64,000 bases of DNA from Devosia sp. (GTDB lineage Bacteria; Pseudomonadota; Alphaproteobacteria; Rhizobiales; Devosiaceae), in assembly GCF_025809055.1 (NCBI RefSeq), contig NZ_CP075529.1, forward strand, positions 2,591,501 to 2,655,500, written 5' to 3'. Below are positions 1 through 7,024 of the stretch, piece after piece. How positions within the stretch are numbered: position 1 is the first letter of the stretch; each line of letters begins with the position of its first letter. The notes beneath the pieces are model-generated. The model did not search any database. It saw nothing but the letters and a program-made list of their open reading frames with translations, and was not told where the DNA came from. The position numbers and the translations under genes are program-made.

Positions 1-99
1 GGAGGTTTGGGCGTGTCGAAACTGGCGCGGTTGGTGCGTCGAAGGCAAGAGGGTAGCATTGCCCCAACAGACGCACGGTCCAATCTCAGGAGAATTCAG

Positions 100-501
100 A
101 TGGCCCCGATGATCTTCGTCAACGTGCCGGTCCGCGATCTTGCCGCCTCCATGGCCTATTACAAGGCCCTGGGTTTTGACCACAATCCCCAGTTCACCGA
201 CGAGACCGCCGCCTGCATCGTCATTTCCGAGGCCATCTATGTCATGGTCCTCACCCACGAGAAATTCCTCGGCTTCTCGCCCAATCCCATTCCCGATCCG
301 AAGACGCAGACCCAGGCGCTCTATGCCCTGTCCCGCGACAGCCGCGAGGCGGTGGACGCCATCGCCGAAGCCGGTCTCAAGGCCGGCGGCCGCGAAACCC
401 GCGAGGTCACCGACTACGGCTTCATGTATTCGCGCGCCATCGCCGACGTCGACGGCCACATCTGGGAATATGTCTGGATGGACATGAGCCAGATGCCCTG
501 A
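100..501 (+). CDS. VOC (glyoxalase/bleomycin-resistance fold) family protein
   Basis: A 133-residue single-domain protein of the vicinal oxygen chelate fold. It begins MAPMIFVNVPVRDL, the usual first beta strand of the family, and ends with DVDGHIWEYVWMDM, where the glutamate of HIWE is the usual C-terminal metal ligand position. Family members bind a divalent metal and act as lyases, isomerases, dioxygenases or drug-binding proteins; the substrate cannot be read from the sequence. An in-frame start 93 nt upstream exists, but AGGAGA at about 87-92 and the family alignment favour this ATG. A family A two-hairpin repeat starts 18 nt after the stop. Confidence 0.85.
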   Translation: MAPMIFVNVPVRDLAASMAYYKALGFDHNPQFTDETAACIVISEAIYVMVLTHEKFLGFSPNPIPDPKTQTQALYALSRDSREAVDAIAEAGLKAGGRETREVTDYGFMYSRAIADVDGHIWEYVWMDMSQMP

Positions 502-518
502 GAGCCGTCCCGTAAGGC

Positions 519-577
519 AAATCGCCCCAGTGGGGCGATTTGAGGCGATCAGGCCATGAGAGCTATGCTCGAATGGC
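519..577 (+). repeat. Family A two-hairpin element, copy 1
   Basis: Hairpin 1 is AAATCGCCCC-agt-GGGGCGATTT (519-541). Hairpin 2 (about 552-577) pairs GCCAT with ATGGC and GAGC with GCTC around a TAT loop, with a GA/GA tandem mismatch between. It lies 18 nt after the VOC gene. Confidence 0.8.
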
Positions 578-670
578 ACGGCGCAACCGCACGCACCGGC
601 CAGTTATCTCTCAAGAAGTGAGGCCATCGCCTCTGAGCCGGGTAGAGACTTCCCCACGCACCGGCCTGCA

Positions 671-736
671 CCTCCCCCTTGAAGGGGGAGGTAGCGACGC
701 TAGGCCCAATGGCCGTAGCAAAGCTAGGCGGGGGTG
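671..736 (+). repeat. Family B mosaic palindrome, copy 1
   Basis: A CCTCCCCC/GGGGGAGG hairpin is followed by a GTAG...CTAGGCCC...GGCCGTAGC...CTAGG block. The same layout recurs at 9514-9580 and 37411-37484. Confidence 0.65.
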
Positions 737-882
737 ACGAAAGCCCCAATTTTCGGGCTCCCACCCCCACCCTTGATCCCTCCCCACAAGGGGGAGGGAG
801 ACGACTGGCACATCACGGCAAGGCCAAGTTGGTCATTCGCGATAGCCCGGCTTTGGGTCACCAAAACCACCCCCCACCCACG

Positions 883-910
883 ATGTCATCCCGGCGCAGG
901 CCGGGATCCA
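883..910. repeat. Short GC palindrome (TCATCCCGGC type)
   Basis: An inverted repeat of the TCATCCCGGCGCAGGCCGGG type. Related sequence occurs at about 50780-50805, after murJ. It is a common intergenic palindrome in proteobacteria. Confidence 0.5.
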
Positions 911-1019
911 TCTCCCGATTTTTGGGTCAGGCTGAGTCCGGGGTAGAGCGAGCACAAGCCACTCCGGCGCCGGCTGACTTGGGTCAATACGAGTGCCGCT
1001 GCGTCTGCCGCACCCGCGT

Positions 1020-1078
1020 GCCATTCGAGCGCAGCTCTCATGGCCTTGAGGCGGGAAATCGCTCCACCGGAGCGATTT
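1020..1078 (-). repeat. Family A two-hairpin element, copy 2
   Basis: Reverse orientation relative to copy 1. Hairpin 1 is AAATCGCTCC with a 3-nt loop. Hairpin 2 keeps the GA tandem mismatch but has a TGC loop. It begins 10 nt beyond the dnaJ stop on the dnaJ strand, so it could also act as the dnaJ transcript end. Confidence 0.8.
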
Positions 1079-1088
1079 CGTTTCCGCC

Positions 1089-2222
1089 TCAAGCCTCAAA
1101 CATCTTCTTGAGCTTGTCGAAGAAGCCACCCGAATTGGGGCTGGTTTCCTCGGTTTCGAGCCGGGAAAATTCCTCCAGCAGCTCGCGCTGGCGCTTGGAC
1201 AGGTTCTGCGGCGTTTCAATGTCGAGCTGCACATAGAGATCGCCGACATCCTTCGAACGCAGCACCGGCATGCCCTTGGACTTGAGCCGGACGCGCTGGC
1301 CCGGCTGGGTGCCGGCCGGCACCTTGACCTTGGCGCGGCCCTGGTCGAGCGTCGGCACCTCGAACTCGCCGCCCAGCGCCGCCGTGGTCATGGCGATCGG
1401 CACGCGCGCGAAGAGGTCAGCTCCGTCGCGCTGGAACAGCTGGTGCGGCCGGATCGAGACGAAAATATAGAGATCGCCCGGCGGGCCGCCGCGCAATCCG
1501 GCCTCGCCTTCATTGGCAAGGCGGATACGGGTGCCGTCCTCGATCCCCTGGGGGATATCGACCGAGAGTTTCCGGCTCTGCTGCCGCCGCCCCTGCCCGC
1601 CGCAATCGCTGCAGGGCTGGTCCATCATCTGGCCGCGCCCCTGGCAGACCGGGCAGGTCCGCTCGATGGTGAAAAAGCCCTGGGCCGCCCGTACCTTGCC
1701 ATGGCCGTTGCACTGCCGGCAGGTATGGGTGCCGGTGCCGGGCTTGGCCCCGGAGCCTTCGCAGGTCTCGCAGCTGGCCAGGGTCGGCACGTCGATCTCG
1801 ACCGTGCTGCCCTCAAAACTCTCCTCGAGATCGATCTCGAGATTATAGCGCAGGTCGCTGCCCCGGGTCCGGGCCGCGCCGCCGCCACCACCGCGCCTTC
1901 CGCCCCCCATGAAGTCCCCGAAAATGTCCTCGAAGATATCGGACATGGAGGAGGAAAATTCCGGCCCGAACCCGCCGGGTCCGCGGCCGCCGCCATTTTC
2001 GAAGGCCGCATGGCCGAACCGGTCATAGGCCGCCCGCTTCTGGGCGTCCTTGAGCGTGTCATAGGCTTCGTTGATTTCCTTGAACTTGTGCTCGGCCTCG
2101 GCATTGCCCGGATTGCGATCGGGGTGGAACTGCATGGCAAGCTTGCGGTACGCGCTTTTCAGGGCGGCCTCGTCGGCGCCCTTCTGGCAGCCGAGCACCT
2201 CGTAGAAATCGCGTTTGGCCAA
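1089..2222 (-). CDS. dnaJ: Molecular chaperone DnaJ (Hsp40)
   Basis: Co-chaperone of DnaK: it delivers unfolded clients and stimulates DnaK ATP hydrolysis in the cytoplasm. About 377 residues, the usual type I length. A J-domain (about 1-70) carries the HPD motif in MQFHPDRNPG. A Gly/Phe-rich linker follows, then four zinc-binding repeats (CETCEGSG, CRQCNGHG, CPVCQGRG, CSDCGGQG) and the C-terminal substrate domains. The start is a TTG: an AAGGAG lies 7 nt before it and the product then begins (M)AKRDFYEVLG as in other DnaJ proteins; a longer ATG frame lacks both. A candidate heat-shock promoter is upstream. Unusually it is not adjacent to dnaK; a plus-strand gene lies between them. Confidence 0.97.
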   Translation of the reverse strand: MAKRDFYEVLGCQKGADEAALKSAYRKLAMQFHPDRNPGNAEAEHKFKEINEAYDTLKDAQKRAAYDRFGHAAFENGGGRGPGGFGPEFSSSMSDIFEDIFGDFMGGGRRGGGGGAARTRGSDLRYNLEIDLEESFEGSTVEIDVPTLASCETCEGSGAKPGTGTHTCRQCNGHGKVRAAQGFFTIERTCPVCQGRGQMMDQPCSDCGGQGRRQQSRKLSVDIPQGIEDGTRIRLANEGEAGLRGGPPGDLYIFVSIRPHQLFQRDGADLFARVPIAMTTAALGGEFEVPTLDQGRAKVKVPAGTQPGQRVRLKSKGMPVLRSKDVGDLYVQLDIETPQNLSKRQRELLEEFSRLETEETSPNSGGFFDKLKKMFEA

Positions 2223-2316
2223 GAAACGTCTCCTTGCCCCTGCCCGTTTCGGCGCAGGGGACATCCGGCAATATCAATCTGGCGCCTGGGGGCCACGCGC
2301 CGCATCCTTGTCGCCT

Positions 2317-2345
2317 AGATGGCGACGCTGCCGCGCGAGTGCAAG
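2317..2345 (-). promoter_or_regulatory. Candidate sigma-32 promoter of dnaJ
   Basis: On the minus strand CTTG (2345-2342), then, 14 nt after a seven-base -35 box, CGCCATCT (2324-2317), close to the enterobacterial -10 consensus CCCCATNT. It fits the alphaproteobacterial form less well than the dnaK and grpE sites. It would give a leader of roughly 90 nt. Confidence 0.35.
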
Positions 2346-2487
2346 GGGCGGCAGAACCGGCCGGCCAGCGGGGCGGGACCGCTCATAGCAAGCCTCAACC
2401 GCCCTTTCAACCAAGCCACACCCCCTCATTCGGGGATGATGGCGGCGCTCCGGCCCGCTATGGTTGGGCCAAACGGGGGAGATGACG

Positions 2488-4179
2488 ATGGAAATGACCG
2501 ATTACGGCTTCTGGCTGGGACTGGTCATGACGATGATGGGCCAGGGCGATGCGCCCCCCACCTTTTCCGAAATGGCGGTGCCCGGCGCCATGGAACAGGC
2601 CGCCCACGACCTCGTCTGGGCCGTCGAAAACGGCGATACGGCAACACTGACCTATGCCCTGGTCGAGGCCTACAAAGCCGCCGGCGCCTCCCCCAATGAT
2701 GGCCTCGCCTGGCAGCTCCAGTCCTATGACGGCATCGTCAACTGGTACAATGACATCACCGAGGTCATAAACCTCTCCGAACTGGCGGCCGACGACGAGG
2801 TGACCCCCTATTGGGACAACTGGTCCAAGGTGCTGACCGGGGGCCGCTGGGACTGGGAAGCCTTCTTTTCGAGCGACGACGAGGCCCGCGACATGGCCCG
2901 CTTCAACCAATTGGTGCTGGGCGCCCATGAATTCGGCCATGCCCTCACCTATCGCTATGATCCCGATCACGTTTCCCGCGAGGACGAGGCGGTCAATTGC
3001 CGCGAACTGGCCGCCGACCGGCTGACGGCGGGGCTGCTCGAGGAGCTGGCGGACCTCAACCCCGCAATCGCCGGCTGGCGCCTGCGCTATGGCGAGCTTG
3101 CCGCCGCCATCAATGCCGAAATCGCTCCGACCGATCGCTACGAGGCCGTGGCCTATGCCGATCTCGATGCGGACTGCCACCTGATGCACGTCGCCCAGCC
3201 CGACGAAACCAGTATGACGCCCTATGCCTCGGCCTATTTCGCCCGCTGGCAGGGCCTGCTCGCCGCCGACCTGCCGCCCCTGGCCGAGCTCTACCAAACC
3301 CATCTCTTTCCCCATTGGCAGGCGCGCCTCGTGCCCGCGGCGCCCTTGGCGGCAGAGGTTCAGACGGTCCAGTGGCTGGAAGAGCCGGTTACCGGCACCT
3401 TCGAGCGCGGGGACGAGACCGGCTGGCATCTGCCTGCTTTCGCGCCCGATGGCCGGCTCTTTGTCATGGACTATGTGGTGCGTAGCACCGACGAGAAGAT
3501 CGGCCTTTTCATCGCCTATGGCCCGGCCGGCAACAAGAAGAAGGTGGTGCTCGACACCCAGACCCTCGCGGCCGAGATCATTGATCCGATGTTCTTTGAT
3601 CTCCAGGCCTTCCTGCCGCTGGGCTCGGAGCGCTTTCTCGTCGCCTCGGCCGATATCTGGGGCGATGAAACCAGCCTCGTGCTCCTCGATTTCGAGCGCA
3701 CGCAACAGGGCTGGCGCCACCGGCTGGTACAGCCCCTGCCCGATCAGCAGCATGTCGAGACGCGCTTGCGCCAGGACGAGACCGGCGGCATCTGGCTCGA
3801 TGTCTATGAGATGGGCTCGTATTCCGAAGGCTCCGAGCGCCAGTCGGGCTGGCTGAGTTTCCCGCTCGATCTGCAGACCCTGACCCTGGGCGCGGCCGTA
3901 TCCGGGCCGGATGGGCGTTATGAGTGGTTCAGCACCATGGCCGATGGCCGGGCGGTCCTGCTCGATCACCACAATCCCGCCCTGCTCCTCGATACCGAAG
4001 ATGGCGTCGTCCGCATCGCCGGCAATGGCCTCGAGGGTTACAAGGAAGCCGCCGATCCCCTCGCGGTCGAATTCTTCAGCCCCCTCGCCGCCATCGGCCT
4101 CGGCGACACCATCAGGGTGCTCGATATCGACCCCTATTACGACCAGGCCACCATCCGCGACGTGCGCCTGCGGCAATGA
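2488..4179 (+). CDS. Putative gluzincin-like metallopeptidase with C-terminal propeller-like region
   Basis: 563 residues; I do not recognise it as a characterised family. The N-terminal 200 residues contain HEFGH (147-151) and, 22 residues later, E173-L-A-A-D177. The HExxH...ExxxD arrangement gives the zinc ligands of gluzincin peptidases, so zinc binding is a fair inference. Residues about 290-563 are rich in repeating beta-strand-like segments with Asp/Gly turns and could form a beta-propeller or sandwich. The N-terminus is only weakly hydrophobic, so secretion is uncertain. The start was chosen because GGGGGAG lies 6 nt upstream; an in-frame ATG 6 nt earlier and a TTG 24 nt earlier are possible. 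It sits between dnaJ and dnaK on the opposite strand, and its stop overlaps a parS-like site. Confidence 0.6.
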   Translation: MEMTDYGFWLGLVMTMMGQGDAPPTFSEMAVPGAMEQAAHDLVWAVENGDTATLTYALVEAYKAAGASPNDGLAWQLQSYDGIVNWYNDITEVINLSELAADDEVTPYWDNWSKVLTGGRWDWEAFFSSDDEARDMARFNQLVLGAHEFGHALTYRYDPDHVSREDEAVNCRELAADRLTAGLLEELADLNPAIAGWRLRYGELAAAINAEIAPTDRYEAVAYADLDADCHLMHVAQPDETSMTPYASAYFARWQGLLAADLPPLAELYQTHLFPHWQARLVPAAPLAAEVQTVQWLEEPVTGTFERGDETGWHLPAFAPDGRLFVMDYVVRSTDEKIGLFIAYGPAGNKKKVVLDTQTLAAEIIDPMFFDLQAFLPLGSERFLVASADIWGDETSLVLLDFERTQQGWRHRLVQPLPDQQHVETRLRQDETGGIWLDVYEMGSYSEGSERQSGWLSFPLDLQTLTLGAAVSGPDGRYEWFSTMADGRAVLLDHHNPALLLDTEDGVVRIAGNGLEGYKEAADPLAVEFFSPLAAIGLGDTIRVLDIDPYYDQATIRDVRLRQ

Positions 4180-4192
4180 TTCACGTGGAACG
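4177..4192. other. parS-like ParB-binding site, copy 1
   Basis: TGATTCACGTGGAACG; its reverse complement CGTTCCACGTGAATCA matches the parS consensus TGTTNCACGTGAAACA except at two positions. It overlaps the stop codon of the preceding gene. Confidence 0.4.
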
Positions 4193-4193
4193 G

Positions 4194-4298
4194 TAGAGCG
4201 TTTTCAAGAAAAGTGGACGCCACTTTTCTGGTTCGAAATCGCTACCCATCAATGAGTGAGAGCATCCGTTCTGATTCTATCAGAACGGATGCTCTAGG
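4194..4298 (+). repeat. Family C intergenic element, copy 1
   Basis: It begins AGAGCGTTTTCAAG. Hairpin GAAAAGTGG-acg-CCACTTTTC (4208-4228) is followed by a perfect 17-bp stem with a TCT loop (4259-4295). Related copies follow hemW and trpS. It resembles dispersed palindromic elements common in Hyphomicrobiales. Confidence 0.7.
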
Positions 4299-4331
4299 GC
4301 GCTGCGCCTTGGCAATTGGCCGGGGCAGCGC

Positions 4332-4365
4332 AAAAAAAGAGCCCCGGTGTTTCCACCGGGGCTTT
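4332..4365 (-). terminator. Rho-independent terminator of dnaK
   Basis: On the minus strand, stem AGCCCCGGTG / CACCGGGGCT with a GAAA loop is followed by a run of Ts, about 20 nt after the dnaK stop. Confidence 0.9.
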
Positions 4366-4385
4366 GTCATTCGGTCAGGTCAGGC

Positions 4386-6302
4386 TTAGGCCGACTTCTT
4401 GTCGTCGTCGCCGTCCTTGACCTCTTCGAAGTCGGCGTCGACCACATCGTCTTCGCTGTCATCGGCGGTACCATTGGCCTTGGCTTCGGCTTCCGCCTGG
4501 CTGGCCTTGTACATGGCTTCGCCCAGCTTCATAGAGGCTTCCGCCAGGGTCGCGGTCTTTTCCTTGATGGCGTCGGCATCGTCGCCGTCCAGCACCGCCT
4601 TGAGGTCGGCAATGGCGGTCTCGATGGCGGCCTTGTCCTCGGCCGAAACCTTGTCGCCATAGTCCTTGAGCGACTTTTCGGTCGAGTGTACCAGCGATTC
4701 GCCCTGGTTGCGGGCTTCCACCGCTTCGCGCTTCTTCTTGTCGACCTCGGCATTGGCCTCGGCGTCCTTGACCATCTTTTCGATGTCGGCGTCGGAGAGA
4801 CCACCGGACGCCTGGATGCGGATCTGCTGCTCCTTGCCGGTGCCCTTGTCCTTGGCCGAAACATTGACGATGCCATTGGCGTCGATGTCGAAGGTCACCT
4901 CGATCTGCGGCACGCCACGCGGTGCGGGCGGAATACCGGCCAGGTCGAAATTGCCCAGCAGCTTGTTGTCCGCCGCCATTTCGCGCTCACCCTGGAAGAC
5001 CCGGATGGTCACGGCGCTCTGGTTGTCCTCGGCGGTCGAGAAGGTCTGGCTCTTCTTGGTCGGGATCGTGGTGTTGCGGTCGATCAGGCGGGTGAAGACG
5101 CCACCCAGCGTTTCGATGCCCAGGCTAAGCGGGGTCACGTCGAGCAGCAGCACGTCCTTGACGTCGCCCTGCAGCACGCCGCCCTGAATGGCCGCGCCCA
5201 GCGCCACCACTTCGTCGGGGTTGACGCCCTTGTGCGGCTCCTTGCCGAACAACTGCTTGACCGCTTCCTGCACCTTGGGCATGCGGCTCATGCCGCCGAC
5301 CAGGACGACTTCATCGATCTGGCTGGCCGAAACGCCGGCATCCTTCATGGCCTGCTTGCAGGGCTCGATGGTGCGCGCGATGAGGTCATCGACGAGGCTT
5401 TCGAGCTTGGAGCGGCTCAGCTTCAGCGTCAGGTGCTTGGGGCCAGACGCGTCGGCAGTGATGAAGGGCAGGTTGATTTCGGTCTGGGTCGAACTCGACA
5501 GTTCGATCTTGGCCTTTTCCGCAGCTTCCTTGAGGCGCTGCAGGGCGAGCTTGTCGCTGCGCAGGTCGATGCCCTGCTCCTTCTTGAACTCGTCGGCGAG
5601 ATAATCGACGAGACGCATGTCGAAGTCTTCACCACCGAGGAAGGTGTCGCCATTGGTCGACTTCACCTCGAAGACGCCGTCGCCGATCTCGAGGATCGAC
5701 ACGTCGAAGGTACCGCCGCCAAGGTCATAGACCGCGATGGTGCCAGAATTCTTCTTGTCGAGGCCATAGGCCAGGGCAGCCGCGGTCGGCTCGTTGATGA
5801 TGCGCAGCACATCGAGGCCCGCAATCTTGCCTGCATCCTTGGTGGCCTGGCGCTGGCTGTCGTTGAAATAGGCCGGAACCGTGATCACCGCCTGGGTGAC
5901 CGTCTCGCCGAGATAGGCCTCGGCGGTTTCCTTCATCTTCTGCAGCACCATGGCCGAAACCTGGCTGGGCGAATACTTGTCGCCCGAGGCTTCCACCCAG
6001 GCGTCGCCATTGTCGGCGGCCACGATCTTGAACGGCACGAGGCCCTTGTCCTTGGCCACGACCTTGTCGTCGTAGCGGCGGCCGATCAGGCGCTTGACGG
6101 CAAACAGGGTATTTTCGGGGTTGGTCACCGCCTGGCGCTTGGCCGGCTGGCCGACGAGGCGCTCGCCGTCCTTGGAAAAGGCAACCATGGAGGGCGTGGT
6201 GCGCGCGCCTTCCGCATTTTCGATGACCTTGGGATTGCTGCCGTCCATCACGGCGACGCAGCTATTGGTGGTACCGAGGTCAATACCGATAACTTTAGCC
6301 AT
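4386..6302 (-). CDS. dnaK: Molecular chaperone DnaK (Hsp70)
   Basis: ATP-driven chaperone that folds and refolds client proteins with DnaJ and GrpE. 638 residues, full length. The ATPase domain shows IGIDLGTTNSCVAV at the N-terminus, AVYDLGGGTFDVSIL near 190 and the hinge LLLDVTPLSLGIETLGG near 385; the substrate domain and helical lid follow. The EEVKD tail motif is present but continues with GDDDKKSA, as in many alphaproteobacteria. A 121-nt leader separates it from a near-exact sigma-32 promoter, and a strong terminator follows. dnaJ does not follow directly, so the two are separate transcription units. Confidence 0.99.
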   Translation of the reverse strand: MAKVIGIDLGTTNSCVAVMDGSNPKVIENAEGARTTPSMVAFSKDGERLVGQPAKRQAVTNPENTLFAVKRLIGRRYDDKVVAKDKGLVPFKIVAADNGDAWVEASGDKYSPSQVSAMVLQKMKETAEAYLGETVTQAVITVPAYFNDSQRQATKDAGKIAGLDVLRIINEPTAAALAYGLDKKNSGTIAVYDLGGGTFDVSILEIGDGVFEVKSTNGDTFLGGEDFDMRLVDYLADEFKKEQGIDLRSDKLALQRLKEAAEKAKIELSSSTQTEINLPFITADASGPKHLTLKLSRSKLESLVDDLIARTIEPCKQAMKDAGVSASQIDEVVLVGGMSRMPKVQEAVKQLFGKEPHKGVNPDEVVALGAAIQGGVLQGDVKDVLLLDVTPLSLGIETLGGVFTRLIDRNTTIPTKKSQTFSTAEDNQSAVTIRVFQGEREMAADNKLLGNFDLAGIPPAPRGVPQIEVTFDIDANGIVNVSAKDKGTGKEQQIRIQASGGLSDADIEKMVKDAEANAEVDKKKREAVEARNQGESLVHSTEKSLKDYGDKVSAEDKAAIETAIADLKAVLDGDDADAIKEKTATLAEASMKLGEAMYKASQAEAEAKANGTADDSEDDVVDADFEEVKDGDDDKKSA

Positions 6303-6423
6303 TACTCTAGCCTCTCTCTCAGCGAACCCATTGCGATGCCCTCTCTGGCGAAAGCGGCCTCATGGCCTTGCGGGCCGGGTCCCTTCTAGGATTATTCAGA
6401 CACTGCCCGTTTGGGCTTCGAGG

Positions 6424-6455
6424 CGTATATAGGGGGGTGTCCGACAGGCTTCAAG
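6424..6455 (-). promoter_or_regulatory. Sigma-32 heat-shock promoter of dnaK
   Basis: On the minus strand CTTG (6455-6452) is followed after 18 nt by CCTATATACG (6433-6424). This matches the alphaproteobacterial RpoH consensus CTTG-N18-CYTATNTNNG at every fixed position. The -35 extends to CTTGAAG. The start of transcription is expected about 115 nt before the dnaK ATG. Confidence 0.8.
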
Positions 6456-6526
6456 CGCGCTTGCGTGCAGATTTTGGCTTGACTGGCTCTGGTGGCTGCC
6501 GCCTCCGGCGGAGGCGGCGGGCCGGT

Positions 6527-6859
6527 TCAGTCGTTGATCGTGTAGCTGGCGAGCTGGCAGATATCGACCTCGGGTTCGATCAGTTCGGCACCATTGTCCA
6601 TCACGAACTTGAAGTCATAGAGGCACTGGTCCGAACCGTCCCCGATCGTCGCCGTGGCCTGGTATCCGGCCTCGAGGATTCCCTCGTCGCCCAACAGGTC
6701 CTCGCCCCAGTAATCCTCGTTGCTGGGCGTGGTGTAGAAGTAGTGCAGGTCATAGGAGCTATTGTTGATCACCGTGAATTCCACGGTCTGTGCCGCGGCC
6801 GGCGAGAGGCCGGCCACGAGCATCAGGGCGGCAAGGCCGCCCAAAAGATGCAGTTTCAT
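6527..6859 (-). CDS. Small secreted protein of unknown function
   Basis: 110 residues. A clear signal peptide (MKLHLLGGLAALMLVAGLS, cleavage near AAAQ-TVEF) is followed by a compact domain with NNSSYDLHYFYTTPS, a Trp-Gly-Glu-Asp-Leu-Leu-Gly segment and two cysteines (in SDQCLYDF and VDICQL) that could form a disulfide. From memory this matches a small periplasmic family widespread in alphaproteobacteria that is sometimes wrongly labelled argininosuccinate lyase; it has no lyase features. The longer reading frame upstream is an antisense shadow of pabB. It lies upstream of dnaK on the same strand, separated by the dnaK promoter. Confidence 0.8.
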   Translation of the reverse strand: MKLHLLGGLAALMLVAGLSPAAAQTVEFTVINNSSYDLHYFYTTPSNEDYWGEDLLGDEGILEAGYQATATIGDGSDQCLYDFKFVMDNGAELIEPEVDICQLASYTIND

Positions 6860-7024
6860 GATTGAAGTCCCCCAGGCCGGGCAGATGAGCTGGCCGGCAC
6901 AGCTATTTGCCACCGGGCCATGAGCGCCCGCAATAGGATTCGCGCAGCCCGGTCGCCCTGTCGCGGTCACAAACGCACCCGATCCACCCTTTTCAGAAAC
7001 CGCGCCCGGCCCTAGAGAAGGCCC

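Larger units (their letters stand above)
502..1088. other. 587-base intergenic region filled with repeats, no gene
   Basis: No convincing coding sequence. The short open frames here overlap palindromes and lack ribosome sites. The stretch holds a plus-strand family A element at the left edge, a family B mosaic element, two GC-rich palindromes (about 775-800 and 883-910) and a minus-strand family A element abutting the end of dnaJ. The two family A copies therefore bracket the region as an inverted pair. Confidence 0.7.

Noticed and set aside
502..1088. Short coding frames in the first long gap
   Set aside because: They run through palindromic repeats, lack ribosome sites and encode no recognisable sequence.
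4347..6389. Long plus-strand open frame antisense to dnaK
   Set aside because: It mirrors dnaK codons, has a low-complexity Gly/Val/Leu/Asp composition and no ribosome site; typical shadow in GC-rich DNA.
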